Notes: a model not told the origin generated them from the sequence alone. 64,000 bases of DNA from Blattabacterium cuenoti (GCF_014252435.1 NZ_CP059220.1:496001-560000); one strand, 5' to 3'. Positions 18,542 through 28,534 are shown, counted from the stretch's first letter. Numbers and translations are program-made.

Positions 18542-18899
18542 TTCATTTAATTTCCTTAACGATTATTAACAAAGGTAGTTAGAAAATAATAAATTTTATT
18601 ATTATAGAAATAAAAACGAAAAATTGATGAAAATTATTATAAAAATGGATACTATATATATTAACAAATAAAAATCATAATTTTTTACATATTATAAACA
18701 TGATAAATTGTTTGATATAAAAATTATGAATCAATAGATATTTATTTTTGTGAACCAAAATATTTATATTTTATTAATAATTCGATATGTTTTTTTTAAA
18801 AAATGTTACATGATTTATTGTTTAACACTTATTTCAAAATTGTTATCTGTGATGATTTATTGTAGATTATTTCAAATTTTTTTATAAAAAATATAAAAC
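18542..18899. other. 358-bp AT-rich gap without a recognisable gene
   Basis: Stretch between the start of the MsbA-like exporter (minus) and tatA (plus), so it should hold two divergent promoters. I translated it on both strands and found frames full of stops and no motif I can assign. It may be the remains of a lost gene, given its length against the usual gaps of under 100 bp here, but nothing in it supports a name. Confidence 0.5.
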
Positions 18900-19118
18900 A
18901 TGATAAAAATAAATTTTTTATTCATTAGTATTGAAGAAAGTTTTTTTATTCTTTTTATAGCTATACTCATTTTTGGACCAAAAAATATACCACATATAGC
19001 TCGAGGGTTAGGAGAAGGAATTCGATATATAAAAGAAGCTCGAAATAAAATTAAAAATGATATTTTTGATCATACAAAAAATGTGATACAAGAAAAAAAT
19101 AAAAAAATGAAAAAATAA
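18900..19118 (+). CDS. tatA: Sec-independent (twin-arginine) translocase subunit TatA/TatB-like
   Basis: 72-residue protein with one N-terminal membrane helix (about residues 5-25), the FGP hinge in ILIFGPKNIPHIARGLGEG and an amphipathic helix, then a short lysine-rich tail. This is the TatA/E pattern; the pore-forming component for folded proteins. It is close to the family size of 60-90. TatC is not in this window. It stands alone between a long gap and the convergent PPIase gene. Confidence 0.85.
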   Translation: MIKINFLFISIEESFFILFIAILIFGPKNIPHIARGLGEGIRYIKEARNKIKNDIFDHTKNVIQEKNKKMKK

Positions 19119-19160
19119 AAAAAAATACCTTTTTGCTCTATAAAGAGAAATAAGTGATTA

Positions 19161-21290
19161 TCATTTATTGTCATATATTTTTATTTTTGATTTTTTGATC
19201 AAAACTTCACCTAATTTTTCTAAAAAATTATTTTTCATATCATTGTTCAATTTATTGATTTCGGAATCAATACAGTTTTTTATTTTTTGGGAATTATTTT
19301 CTTTCATAAAAAAACGTTTTCTAGGAATCACAAAATATACTCCATTTTCACCTAAAATAGGATTGGATAATTGGTTTAATGTTGTAGAAAAAGAAGATCC
19401 AATTACTTTAGGTTCTTCAAATTTTCCAATTATGAAATCATGAAAATTAATTTTGTAAGATTTCTTTTTTTTTGTAGAAAAAAAAGAACATATTTGTTCT
19501 ATGTTTTTGGTCCGAAATTTTTTTTGAAAAAATTCATTTATTTTTTTATTTTTATAAAAAGAATAAGCATCATTGATGATTGTTGTATATGGAGGTTTAT
19601 TATTTTGAATATCAGATAAATAAACTATAATATAATCATTTTTTGATAAATTAAATATTTGTATATCTCCTTTTTTTCTTTCTTTTTCAAAAGACCAATG
19701 AATAATATTTTTATCTATACCAGATTGAATTCCATCAATATTCCATTGATTATTTTTGATTTCTTTTAAAAAAATAGTTTCATATTTTTCTTTTCTTGCA
19801 TTATTGATCAATGTATTTAAATTAGAATTTTGATTGTTTTTAATAAACATGTTGACTTTTCCATGAATCAAATTATTTGTTTTTTGAGAAGGACGAAAAG
19901 TTTGTATTATGATTGCAAATTGATAAGCATCTTCAATTCCTTTTTGATCGTCTATTCTAACAATATGATATCCAAATTTTGTTTCAATTATCCCTATTTC
20001 ACCTTTTTTATTTTTTGTAGAAAAAATATTAAAATATCTGATAGGATATTGACTTTCATAATTCACCCATCCTAAGCTTCCTTTATGTTTTTTCACGTTC
20101 ATCTTATCATCTGATTGATTTATCACAAATGAATCAAATTTTGTAGGATTTTTTTTAATTATATGAAACATATTTTTTACGATTTTTTCAGCATTTTTTT
20201 TAGATCTTTTATTATGAGAATAGAAAGCATCTTTATGCGAAATTAATATATGACTAAATAAAACAGAATGAAATATTTTTTTTTTCCCAGTTATTTTTGT
20301 TATCATATAAACATGATCATCTTTTATGGGTCCAAACATACTTCCAATTTTTTTATTACTTTTTTTCAAAAAATTTTGTAATATAGGATGAAGATCGTTT
20401 TGACAATAAAAATTGGAATCAAAGGATAGACCCAATTGATGGAATAACAAAGAAAAATTAGAATTGGTATGTTTCAATTTATAAAATAATTTTTTTATTT
20501 TTTGATCCATTCTTTTTTTATCCTCTAAAGAAGGTTCAGAACGCAATATAATAAAACTTAATTTTCTCGAATTTTCTTTTTTATAAAGAAATTGATTTTT
20601 TGTAACATAATTTTTAATATCATCATTGTTAAAATGGAAATCACATTTTTCTTCTATTTTTGTATATGGAAGACAAACATAATCTATCAAAGAAAAATAA
20701 TTTTTATTTTTACAATTTAATTTTGCATATATTGGAGATGTATTGATTCCATACATTAACATTTGCAAATATTTCTTAGCGATAATTCTTTTTTTTATAT
20801 TATCTTTTTCATCACACCAAATTTTTTTTTCTTGTTCTATTTGCGCATTTTTATTGTTATATACATTATCCATACTTTTCAAGTATAAACGTAATTTTTT
20901 CATATTTACTTTTCCATTTTCATTCCGAAAATCGGATATTTTACTATATATCGATTGTTTTTCTACAATTTCCCAAAAATCTTTATCTGTATTTTCTATA
21001 CCTACTTTTTTTGCTTGTTGATTCAATGCTTTTTCATGAATCAAAATTCTCCAAGCATCATTCATTAATAAATAATCCGGATCTTCTTTTCTAAATTGTT
21101 TCAAAAATCGATATCGATCAATATATTCATTTTTCATAATCTTATCTCCATTAATTGATCCAATTACATTAGGATCTTTATTAAAAAATTTTAATAAAAA
21201 ATGAGGATTAAATATGAAAAAAAATAAATAAAAAATAATAAGTAAAAAAATAAACCAGGTGTTTTTTCTTATTTTTTCTAAAAAATTCAT
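19161..21290 (-). CDS. Periplasmic peptidyl-prolyl isomerase, PpiD/SurA type
   Basis: 709 residues: short cytoplasmic N-terminus, one membrane anchor (about 12-32), a SurA-type N-terminal chaperone region (INGDKIMKNEYIDRYRF), and parvulin-type isomerase segments (for example FSHILISHKDAF and GSLGWVNYESQYPIRYFN to FGYHIVRIDDQ). PpiD-like proteins help fold outer-membrane proteins as they leave the Sec channel. In flavobacteria it is preceded by a CNNM/CorC gene, here decayed: its old stop codon still overlaps this start (ATGA at 21290-21287). Length is in the family range. Confidence 0.85.
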   Translation of the reverse strand: MNFLEKIRKNTWFIFLLIIFYLFFFIFNPHFLLKFFNKDPNVIGSINGDKIMKNEYIDRYRFLKQFRKEDPDYLLMNDAWRILIHEKALNQQAKKVGIENTDKDFWEIVEKQSIYSKISDFRNENGKVNMKKLRLYLKSMDNVYNNKNAQIEQEKKIWCDEKDNIKKRIIAKKYLQMLMYGINTSPIYAKLNCKNKNYFSLIDYVCLPYTKIEEKCDFHFNNDDIKNYVTKNQFLYKKENSRKLSFIILRSEPSLEDKKRMDQKIKKLFYKLKHTNSNFSLLFHQLGLSFDSNFYCQNDLHPILQNFLKKSNKKIGSMFGPIKDDHVYMITKITGKKKIFHSVLFSHILISHKDAFYSHNKRSKKNAEKIVKNMFHIIKKNPTKFDSFVINQSDDKMNVKKHKGSLGWVNYESQYPIRYFNIFSTKNKKGEIGIIETKFGYHIVRIDDQKGIEDAYQFAIIIQTFRPSQKTNNLIHGKVNMFIKNNQNSNLNTLINNARKEKYETIFLKEIKNNQWNIDGIQSGIDKNIIHWSFEKERKKGDIQIFNLSKNDYIIVYLSDIQNNKPPYTTIINDAYSFYKNKKINEFFQKKFRTKNIEQICSFFSTKKKKSYKINFHDFIIGKFEEPKVIGSSFSTTLNQLSNPILGENGVYFVIPRKRFFMKENNSQKIKNCIDSEINKLNNDMKNNFLEKLGEVLIKKSKIKIYDNK

Positions 21291-22526
21291 TTTTTAAATT
21301 TTTCTTCTAAAAAAACTTCTTTTATTTTATTCTTCGATATTTTTCTTATTTCGATAAAAAATGTTCCATCAGTTCAAATTGGATATACACATTTTGGTAT
21401 ATTAGCAATATGATCAACTATAAGTAATCCTAAAGTTTCACATTTTTCAGATTTTGGAAAATTAAAGTTGTATTTATTATTGAGTTAACCTATTTTTATA
21501 CGTGAAAAAAAAATGCATTATTACTTATTGTTATATTTAATAGATACATATCATCATGTTCATATTTTTTATATCTCCAAGAAATTCTTCTAATATATTT
21601 TATACAGTGATTTAACCTGAAGTGAATCCTTATTCATTTCATACTATTACTATACTTTTTTTTTGAATTAAAATATGCATAATTTTTATGATATAAGTAG
21701 TAAAATGAACTAATTCTACTGGTATAACGATAGATTTAATTTTTTTAATTTATAAATAATGAATATAATATGATCTATATTTTTATTGTAAATCATAATT
21801 TTTGATTATCCACTTTCTGTAAACATATTTTGTATGTAATATATAGATGATGAAACGATATCACATGATATCATATCTTTCATAGAAACCATATACTCAT
21901 ATACTTTTTTTTGAGAAAATTCGAAAGCTTTATGAAACATATCCATGTTATATTCTACCAATCCTTTTTTTGGAATATGATTTTTCATTTTTTCTGATAA
22001 AAAACATACTAAATCTTCCTTATCAAAAAACTGTTTTTGATTTCTTTTTTTATATCCTAAAACTTTTAAAAAATATTTGAAATAAATAAAATAAAGTTTG
22101 TAATTGGAGATAAAATTACATATAAAATATGTACAGGAATAATAAAAAATATTAATAATCATTCATTTGAATATATTCGACCTATTACTTTAGAAATAAA
22201 GTATTCAACTATTAAAATAATAATATCTAAATAAATTGTTTCTAAAAAAAAATCGATATAGAATGATTAAATGGACCATTTGGATAAAATGAAAAAAACA
22301 ATTTATCCATAAAAAATACTATATATCATCAAATATATACTATTACCAATTAATATTGTTTTTATAAATTTGTTTGGATTTTTCATATATCTATATATAA
22401 TTTTAGAGTAAAAAGAATCTTTGTTTTTCTCTATTTTTATTTGAAATAAATTAGAGGAAACGAAATCCACTTCCATTCCAAAAAAAAAAGTAAAAATAAA
22501 TCAAGTAATAATGGATATACTATCAT
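21287..22526 (-). pseudogene. Decayed CNNM/CorC (hemolysin-type, DUF21 + CBS + CorC_HlyC) transporter gene
   Basis: Fragments of one protein follow in order down the minus strand. ATG 22526 opens a DUF21 membrane start reaching FFFGMEVDFVSSNLFQI and FIKTILIGNSIYLMIY, which then meets a stop. At about 22075-21806 come FFDKEDLVCFLSEK and KAFEFSQKKVYEYMVS (the CBS entry). At about 21670-21560 come SIVIV and NILEEFLGDIKN with stops between them, and at about 21443 ETLGLLIVDHIANIPK of the CorC_HlyC domain. The last codons end in a TGA that overlaps the ATG of the PPIase gene. Total span is 1240 bp, equal to about 413 codons, near the full length of the family (about 430), so decay is by stops and frameshifts rather than large deletion. 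Confidence 0.88.
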
Positions 22527-22554
22527 AAATTATTATATATGATATATGTATTTC

Positions 22555-23106
22555 TTAATTATTATATAACATAGAAATGACTCCATTTATACTATTCAAT
22601 TTTATCCTATTTAAATTATCAGAAAATTCAATTCCTTTTGTTGCATTGAAAAATAATCCATTTTTATTATAAACTGTTGTTTTTTTTTTATTAAAAAAAT
22701 ATTTTTTTTTTCTATCCCAAAAAATTTCTTCAGTTTTCAAAAATATTCCTTTAGAATTGAAAAATATAACATTACCTTTCATATGATAAAATATTTTTTG
22801 ATGAGATTTCATCCAATCGGCTTTAATATAAGTAAACTGATCTTTTTTCCCTTCATAAATAAATAAAATCAATCCTCTCGGTAAGATCATTTGATCAGAT
22901 AAATATTCCTTCATTATTGGTGAATAAATGACATATTTTAAAATTCCATTTTCTTTGTATAAAATTTTAGTTTGAAATGAAATTCTTATAGGTTGATTGT
23001 AATCATCCTTTTTTGAATTTTTTTTTTCTTCACAAGAAAGAAAAAAAAATAATAATAAAATAGATAAAATATCTAATTTATTTAGTTTAATACTTATATA
23101 TTTTAT
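22555..23106 (-). CDS. lptC: LPS-export periplasmic protein LptC-like lipoprotein (start codon uncertain)
   Basis: The frame open from 23118 down to the stop at 22555 encodes a lipoprotein signal (SILLLFFFLSC, lipobox LSC, Cys codon at 23034-23032) followed by a flavobacterial LptC-type domain: NGILKYVIYSPIMKEYLSDQ, IKADWMKSHQKIFYHMKGNV, LKTEEIFWD. LptC joins LptBFG to LptA in LPS transport. The only ATGs in frame, from 22914 on, lie inside the domain and would remove the signal and its lipobox. Upstream only ATA or ATT codons exist; I place the start at ATA 23106 (183 residues, family about 190). It could be expressed from an AUA/AUU start or be losing its start. It keeps its ancestral place beside the CNNM gene. 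Confidence 0.72.
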   Translation of the reverse strand: MKYISIKLNKLDILSILLLFFFLSCEEKKNSKKDDYNQPIRISFQTKILYKENGILKYVIYSPIMKEYLSDQMILPRGLILFIYEGKKDQFTYIKADWMKSHQKIFYHMKGNVIFFNSKGIFLKTEEIFWDRKKKYFFNKKKTTVYNKNGLFFNATKGIEFSDNLNRIKLNSINGVISMLYNN

Positions 23107-23140
23107 TGTATTTTTGTCTTAAAAATTTTATATTTTTTCG

Positions 23141-23213
23141 GGTATCTTAGCTCAGTAGGTAGAGCAAAGGACTGAAAATCCTTGTGTCCCCGGTTCGATT
23201 CCGGGAGATACCA
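23141..23213 (+). tRNA. tRNA-Phe (GAA)
   Basis: Cloverleaf of 73 nt: acceptor GGTATCT paired perfectly with AGATACC, D arm GCTCAGTAGGTAGAGC, anticodon stem AAGGA/TCCTT with loop CTGAAAA (anticodon GAA), T arm CCCCGGTTCGATTCCGGGG-type stem, discriminator A. No encoded CCA. It lies on the plus strand between the starts or ends of minus-strand lptC and bamA. Confidence 0.97.
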
Positions 23214-23230
23214 TTTTAACTCCAATTTCT

Positions 23231-25840
23231 TTATACATCATCCCCCATGATAATATGACTTTTCCATTTTGGATTGAAATAATTATCTTCTTTTTTCATA
23301 AATGAATTTATTGGACAACCAAAATCTACACCAATAAATCCTATTGGAGGCCAATAAGATCGAAATCCAATACCAAAGGATTTATTCATTTTTTTACTGA
23401 ATATTCGATAAGAATCATCGACATTCCCTCCTTCTATAAAGAAAAGAGTCCACATTTTTAGTGTAGGTGCATTATGAAGTAAATACCTTAATTCTAAACC
23501 TATTTTCTTATAAAAACTTCCTCCATCACTTGCCATTTCATATATTGAATCTTTTTTTGGAAAATCATATCCTCTAAAAGAAATATAATTGTTTCCTATT
23601 CCTTTTGGTTGAACTCCTCCCATATAAAATTTATGAAATGGTAATTCAGGTTTTTTTCCTTGATAATTTCCTATATAACCAGTTTCTCCTATTAATTTTA
23701 ATATTAATCTATCCATAATTTTTTTATACCAATAAGTAAGGAATTTTACTTTAAAATAATTTTTCCATTTTTTTTGATCATGCACAATACTGATTTTTTT
23801 ATTCTTTTCATAAAAATCATTATACATAGGTGAAAATACTCCTTCTAATTTTATATAAGAACCAGAAAATGGAAAAATGGGGTTTAGTATCGTAGAATCT
23901 CTTTCCAATGAAATTCTAGTATTGATATCATTGAATTGAAATCGTTTATTATAATAAGATGAATCTATTTTTTTCTTATAATAACTATTTTTTTCTCCAT
24001 TTATAGAAAAAGATACATTAGAATAAGGATCGATGAAAGGAAGAGTTTTACTTACTATCAAAGAACCTAATGTTTGATCTAAAAATAATCGTTCACTTGA
24101 AAATTCATTCAATGGTTCAATTGCAGATTCATTTAATGAATCTGCATCTTCATTATTTGTTATTTCTTTTCTTAAATGATTAGCTTCTATTGTTACGGAA
24201 ATTGGCATTTTTTTTTTAATCCATGGATCTGTAAAAGAAAATCCATAAGAATGAAAATACCGACCAAATTCACTACTAATCTGTAGTTTTTGTCCATCAC
24301 CTTGTGGAACAGGATCCCATGATCTTGGATGAAAAATGTTTTTAATAGAAAAATTTTTAAAATTGAAATTTAATCTTCCAATAAATTTTGAAATGCAATT
24401 ACCTCCTAATGACCCTTGTAATTGAATTTCATTAGCATTTTTTTCCACAACATTCCATTCTATATCCACAGAGTTATTTTTATATGGAACAAATCTAAAA
24501 GATATTTGATTAAATAAATTTAATTTTTCTAAAGAAACAAAACTTTCTTTGATTTTTTCAGGAGAAATCTTATCTCCAGGCATCATTTGAAATTCTCTTC
24601 TAATTATTTCTTCATTTGTAATGACATTTCCTTTGATTTTTATTTCATGAATATGAACAGGCTCTTGTTCATATATTCGAATAAATAAATCTACTTGATT
24701 CGTACGTGTTAATTTTTCTTCCAAAAATATTTTAACAAATAAATATCCCAAATTTAAATATTGAGTAAAAACGCTACGACAATCTTTACCGAAGAGACGT
24801 TTTTCTAGTCTTATTCTATTATAAACATTTTTATAATATTTACCTCTTTTCATCATTTTAGGAAAAAGAATTCTTTTTAATGTATCTGTATCTACATGTT
24901 CATTACCATGAATAGAAATATTTCTTATGTAATATCTTTTTCCTTCGATTATTTTTATTTTTAATCCATAATTTCCAGTTTTTTTTTCCCATACAGAATC
25001 TAAAAAAATATTTGCGTATCTATTTCCAATAGATTGATATTGTTTTTGAATCCCTATCAAATCTTGTTTTATGTTTTCTTGAACAAAATAATAAACAGGT
25101 TTTTGTATGAAAGGGAAAGGATAATGACTCTTCGTATTTATCATACAAGTTAATAAATCCTGATCAGAAACAATTTTATTTCCATCAAAATCAATTTCTT
25201 CTATTTCCACTATTTTTCCTTTTATAACGAGAAAATATAATATATTTTTAGAAGTATTTTTATCTTCTAATATTTTATATTTAACAGAAACATTAGGATA
25301 TCCTTTTTTTTCATAAAATGATTGAATATCTTCTTTGATTACCCGAATCAAATATTGGGGAATTCGATATCCAAATTGAATATTTGTAATACTTAAAAAC
25401 TGATTTGGATTCACTTCATTACCTCCTTTTTCCTTAATTTTGATATCATGTATTTCATCTAAGTCCTCTAGTTTATATAAAAGATCAATTTTATTTTTTC
25501 CTACTTCTTTTTTAAAAACAGTTACATTTTTAAATAAATTACTTTTCCACAATTCTCGAATAGAATTATCTACTTTGGTATTCAATGTTATATCTCCTGG
25601 ATGAATACCAGTTATATCATATATATAATTACCATCCAAAATTGTTTTTCCTTTTATAAAAATATTCCTTACAGTTATCTGATGAATATTGTATTTATTA
25701 TGAATAATGAATTTTCCCTTTTTAGAATCAAAGTATGGATTTGTTTCAGAAAATAAATGGTGTGAGAACAATAATTGTATTAATATAAAAAAAGATAAAT
25801 AATAACATATATTTTTAAAAACAATACAATTATTCATCAT
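23231..25840 (-). CDS. bamA: Outer-membrane protein assembly factor BamA
   Basis: Central subunit of the BAM complex that inserts beta-barrel proteins. 869 residues: N-terminal signal sequence (about 1-31, hydrophobic, ending FSETNP), POTRA domains (about 50-470; IRNISIHGNEHVDTDTLKRI, IHEIKIKGNVITNEEIIRRE), and a beta-barrel of the Bac_surface_Ag type (about 480-869). The barrel contains RGYDFPKK in place of the VRGF-type lid motif, plus late GIGFRSYWPPIGFIGVDFG. Length is typical for flavobacteria. It follows uppS by nine bases in a minus-strand operon. One 12-bp inverted repeat lies in the coding region (about 24123-24147). Confidence 0.94.
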   Translation of the reverse strand: MMNNCIVFKNICYYLSFFILIQLLFSHHLFSETNPYFDSKKGKFIIHNKYNIHQITVRNIFIKGKTILDGNYIYDITGIHPGDITLNTKVDNSIRELWKSNLFKNVTVFKKEVGKNKIDLLYKLEDLDEIHDIKIKEKGGNEVNPNQFLSITNIQFGYRIPQYLIRVIKEDIQSFYEKKGYPNVSVKYKILEDKNTSKNILYFLVIKGKIVEIEEIDFDGNKIVSDQDLLTCMINTKSHYPFPFIQKPVYYFVQENIKQDLIGIQKQYQSIGNRYANIFLDSVWEKKTGNYGLKIKIIEGKRYYIRNISIHGNEHVDTDTLKRILFPKMMKRGKYYKNVYNRIRLEKRLFGKDCRSVFTQYLNLGYLFVKIFLEEKLTRTNQVDLFIRIYEQEPVHIHEIKIKGNVITNEEIIRREFQMMPGDKISPEKIKESFVSLEKLNLFNQISFRFVPYKNNSVDIEWNVVEKNANEIQLQGSLGGNCISKFIGRLNFNFKNFSIKNIFHPRSWDPVPQGDGQKLQISSEFGRYFHSYGFSFTDPWIKKKMPISVTIEANHLRKEITNNEDADSLNESAIEPLNEFSSERLFLDQTLGSLIVSKTLPFIDPYSNVSFSINGEKNSYYKKKIDSSYYNKRFQFNDINTRISLERDSTILNPIFPFSGSYIKLEGVFSPMYNDFYEKNKKISIVHDQKKWKNYFKVKFLTYWYKKIMDRLILKLIGETGYIGNYQGKKPELPFHKFYMGGVQPKGIGNNYISFRGYDFPKKDSIYEMASDGGSFYKKIGLELRYLLHNAPTLKMWTLFFIEGGNVDDSYRIFSKKMNKSFGIGFRSYWPPIGFIGVDFGCPINSFMKKEDNYFNPKWKSHIIMGDDV

Positions 25841-25849
25841 GAATAAAAA

Positions 25850-26581
25850 TTAATGAATATTACCAAAACGACGTTTTCTTTTTTGATAATTGATAATAGC
25901 TTTAAAAAAATCTTTTTTTCTAAAATCAGGCCATAAAATATTTGTAAAATATAATTCAGCATAAGCAGACTGCCAAAGCAAAAAATTACTTATTCTTTTT
26001 TCTCCACTAGTTCTGATAACTAAATCTACATCTGGTAAATTTTTTGTGTATAAATGATCTTGAAAAAAAGAATCATTTATATCTTCTAATGGGATAACTC
26101 CTTGACATACTTTTTTTGCAATATTTTTTGTAGCTCTTATAATTTCTTCTCTAGATCCATAATTCAATGCTAAAACGAGAGTTCCAGAACTGTTATGTTT
26201 TGTTTTTTTTATAAAAAAACAAAGTACTTTTTGAAGAAAATCTGAAAATTTTTCCATACATCCAATAGAAATAATTCTCAAATTTTTTCGATGAATCACT
26301 TCTAGATACTTTTTTAAATTTTTATGAAATAAATTTAATAGATTTTCTACTTCTTGTTTAGGACGACTCCAATTTTCTGAAGAAAAAACATATAAAGTAA
26401 TATATGGAATACCTAATTCTTTACAAGCATTCAAAGAATCTATAATAGATATCATAGCTTGTTCATGACCAAAAGTTCTCAATTTTCCCCTTTTTTCAGC
26501 CCAACGGCCATTTCCATCCATAATAATAGCTACATGATGAGGTATTTTACTATAATCTATTTTTTCTAATAAGTTTTTCAT
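25850..26581 (-). CDS. uppS: Isoprenyl transferase (undecaprenyl diphosphate synthase)
   Basis: Builds undecaprenyl diphosphate, the lipid carrier for peptidoglycan and LPS sugars, from farnesyl and isopentenyl diphosphates. 243 residues, normal. The catalytic Asp is in AIIMDGNGRWAEKRG. FGHEQA and YVFSSENWSRP follow, and ALNYGSREEI and DLVIRTSGEKRISNF close the active site, with WPDF near the end. It sits between nadK and bamA, all minus strand. Confidence 0.95.
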   Translation of the reverse strand: MKNLLEKIDYSKIPHHVAIIMDGNGRWAEKRGKLRTFGHEQAMISIIDSLNACKELGIPYITLYVFSSENWSRPKQEVENLLNLFHKNLKKYLEVIHRKNLRIISIGCMEKFSDFLQKVLCFFIKKTKHNSSGTLVLALNYGSREEIIRATKNIAKKVCQGVIPLEDINDSFFQDHLYTKNLPDVDLVIRTSGEKRISNFLLWQSAYAELYFTNILWPDFRKKDFFKAIINYQKRKRRFGNIH

Positions 26582-26622
26582 AAAACATCATAAAAAACAT
26601 TTTTCACAAATATAATATAAAC

Positions 26623-27507
26623 TTAGTTTCTTTGATCTATACCCCATAATAGTTTTTCTCTTAAGGTTTTAAAATAAGTATTTTTTCCTTCCTGGAATAT
26701 ATATACATAAAAAGGAGCCTTTTTAATATATAATTCATTTTCCTTTTTTAAAGAAGTTAATCTTGTATCCATTGATAATGAATAATACATAGTTCTACTA
26801 TGTATCTTTAAGTGTACTGTTTGATGATCTGATATTACCAATGGACGTGAAAACAAGTTATGTGGAGAAATAGGAGTAAGAACAAAATTTTTATTATCAG
26901 GACTAATAATAGGTCCTCCACAACTCAAAGAATAACCAGTAGAACCTGTAGGAGTAGAAATGATTAAACCATCAGCCCAATACGATGTTAAAAAATCATT
27001 ATCAATATAAACATCTATAGTGATCATAGAAACAGTTTCTTTTCGTAAAATGACTATTTCATTTAATGCAAAATTGAATGTTTTATGAAATTTGATGATT
27101 GATGATTCCAAACATAATAAACTCCTTGGCATTAAATATAGTTTTTTATTAAATATTTGATCAATCTTATGAATAAAAACATCCTTATTAAAAGTTGCGA
27201 GAAATCCTAAATTTCCAGTATTTACTCCTACAATAGGAATTCCAGAATCTCTTATGAAATTAATAGCAGATAAAATAGTTCCATCTCCACCAAAAGTAAA
27301 CATCAGGCTAAAATTTTTTTTTAATTCTTCATAATGAGAAAATATAGGATATTTCATTTCTTTAAATTCACGAAAAGATGATAATGTTTGAAGAAAACAT
27401 TTTTCTATATACACTTCTATCGATTGATTTAACGCGTATTTAATGAACTTATTTAAATATGGTATATTCTGTTCCGTAATTTTTTGTCCATATACTGCTA
27501 TTTTCAT
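26623..27507 (-). CDS. nadK: NAD kinase
   Basis: Phosphorylates NAD to NADP with ATP or polyphosphate. 294 residues. TFGGDGTILSAI carries the catalytic GGDGT motif; VNTGNLGFLATF, NEIVILR and ADGLIISTPTGSTGYSLSCG are the other conserved blocks. DHQTVHLKIHSRTMYYSLSMD is the C-terminal beta-strand section. Operon with uppS and bamA; divergent from the GHMP kinase. Confidence 0.95.
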   Translation of the reverse strand: MKIAVYGQKITEQNIPYLNKFIKYALNQSIEVYIEKCFLQTLSSFREFKEMKYPIFSHYEELKKNFSLMFTFGGDGTILSAINFIRDSGIPIVGVNTGNLGFLATFNKDVFIHKIDQIFNKKLYLMPRSLLCLESSIIKFHKTFNFALNEIVILRKETVSMITIDVYIDNDFLTSYWADGLIISTPTGSTGYSLSCGGPIISPDNKNFVLTPISPHNLFSRPLVISDHQTVHLKIHSRTMYYSLSMDTRLTSLKKENELYIKKAPFYVYIFQEGKNTYFKTLREKLLWGIDQRN

Positions 27508-27596
27508 TTCAATGAAATTCTTTTTTTATATTTATTTTTATATTTATATGATAACCATAGAAATAAAATTTAAATTTAATAATTACAAAGTAAAAA

Positions 27597-28523
27597 ATGA
27601 AACATTCTATATTTCCTTCAAAGATTTTATTATTTGGAGAATATGGAGTTTTAGAAAATTACTGTGGACTTTCTATTCCTTATGATTTTTATCAAGGAAT
27701 TTTAAAGTTTGGAAATAATATTCATCATTTTCATTCTAATCAAGAAATGAAAAAATTCTACAATTTTCTTTCTCTATCAAAAAAACATTCTTCATTTAAA
27801 ATGCTACATCTCAAAAACTTTTCGCAAGATTTAGAAAAAGGAATATATTTTCATTCTAATATTCCTCAAAAATGTGGGTTAGGAAGTTCTGGAGCTTTAG
27901 TTGCCTCTATTTATGATAGATATTCAAGAAGTAAAAAAAATGTTAATGAAATAAAAGATGAAAATCTTCTATTTTTTACAAAAATTTTTAGTGATATGGA
28001 ATCTTTTTTTCATGAAAAAAGTTCGGGTTTAGATCCTTTAATATGTTATTTCAATAAACCTTTTTTAATTTATTCTAAAAATAAAATATCAACAATTCAA
28101 ATACCTAAAAAAAACAAAAAAGGAAAAGGGGCTATTTTTTTATTAAATTCAGAAAGGAAAGGAGAAACAAGATATATGATCAAATTTTTCTTGAAAAAAT
28201 TAAAAAACAACACATTTAAAAAAAATTTAAAAAAGGAATTCGTACAATATAATCAAAAATGCATTAAATTTTTTTTAGAAAAAGACTTTCAATCTTTATT
28301 ACATTGTGTTAAAAAAATATCTATTTGGATTTTTGATAATCTTTATTATATGATTCCAAAAAATTTTATTAAAATTTGGAAAGAAGGAATATATAATGAT
28401 TTTCATTATATGAAATTATGTGGATCTGGTGGTGGTGGTTTTACATTAGTATTTTCTCCAAACTATGAATTATCAATTCAAAAATTAAAAAAATATCAGA
28501 CAAAAATCATTTTTCAATTTTAA
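27597..28523 (+). CDS. GHMP-family kinase, mevalonate-kinase-like
   Basis: 308-residue GHMP kinase of the kind found in flavobacteria as part of the mevalonate route to isopentenyl diphosphate. The N-terminal substrate motif is KILLFGEYGVLENYCGLSIP, the ATP-binding motif CGLGSSGALVAS (about residue 94), and the C-terminal motif KLCGSGGGGFTLVF. The enzyme would feed the precursor used by UppS. It is divergent from nadK and 11 bp from a pseudouridine synthase gene. That it is mevalonate kinase rather than another GHMP kinase is inferred from family resemblance. Confidence 0.78.
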   Translation: MKHSIFPSKILLFGEYGVLENYCGLSIPYDFYQGILKFGNNIHHFHSNQEMKKFYNFLSLSKKHSSFKMLHLKNFSQDLEKGIYFHSNIPQKCGLGSSGALVASIYDRYSRSKKNVNEIKDENLLFFTKIFSDMESFFHEKSSGLDPLICYFNKPFLIYSKNKISTIQIPKKNKKGKGAIFLLNSERKGETRYMIKFFLKKLKNNTFKKNLKKEFVQYNQKCIKFFLEKDFQSLLHCVKKISIWIFDNLYYMIPKNFIKIWKEGIYNDFHYMKLCGSGGGGFTLVFSPNYELSIQKLKKYQTKIIFQF

Positions 28524-28534
28524 TTAATTTTTAT

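Noticed and set aside
21806-22162. Independent small gene of 118 residues
   Set aside because: It is a surviving fragment of the decayed CNNM/CorC gene; the frame meets the CBS entry motif of that family.
24122-24148. 12-bp inverted repeat in bamA around TGCAGATTCATT
   Set aside because: Short, in coding sequence, with no further support; noted only in the bamA entry.
27443-27685. Plus-strand frame between nadK and the GHMP kinase
   Set aside because: Phe/Ile/Tyr-rich AT product that overlaps both genes; no motif.
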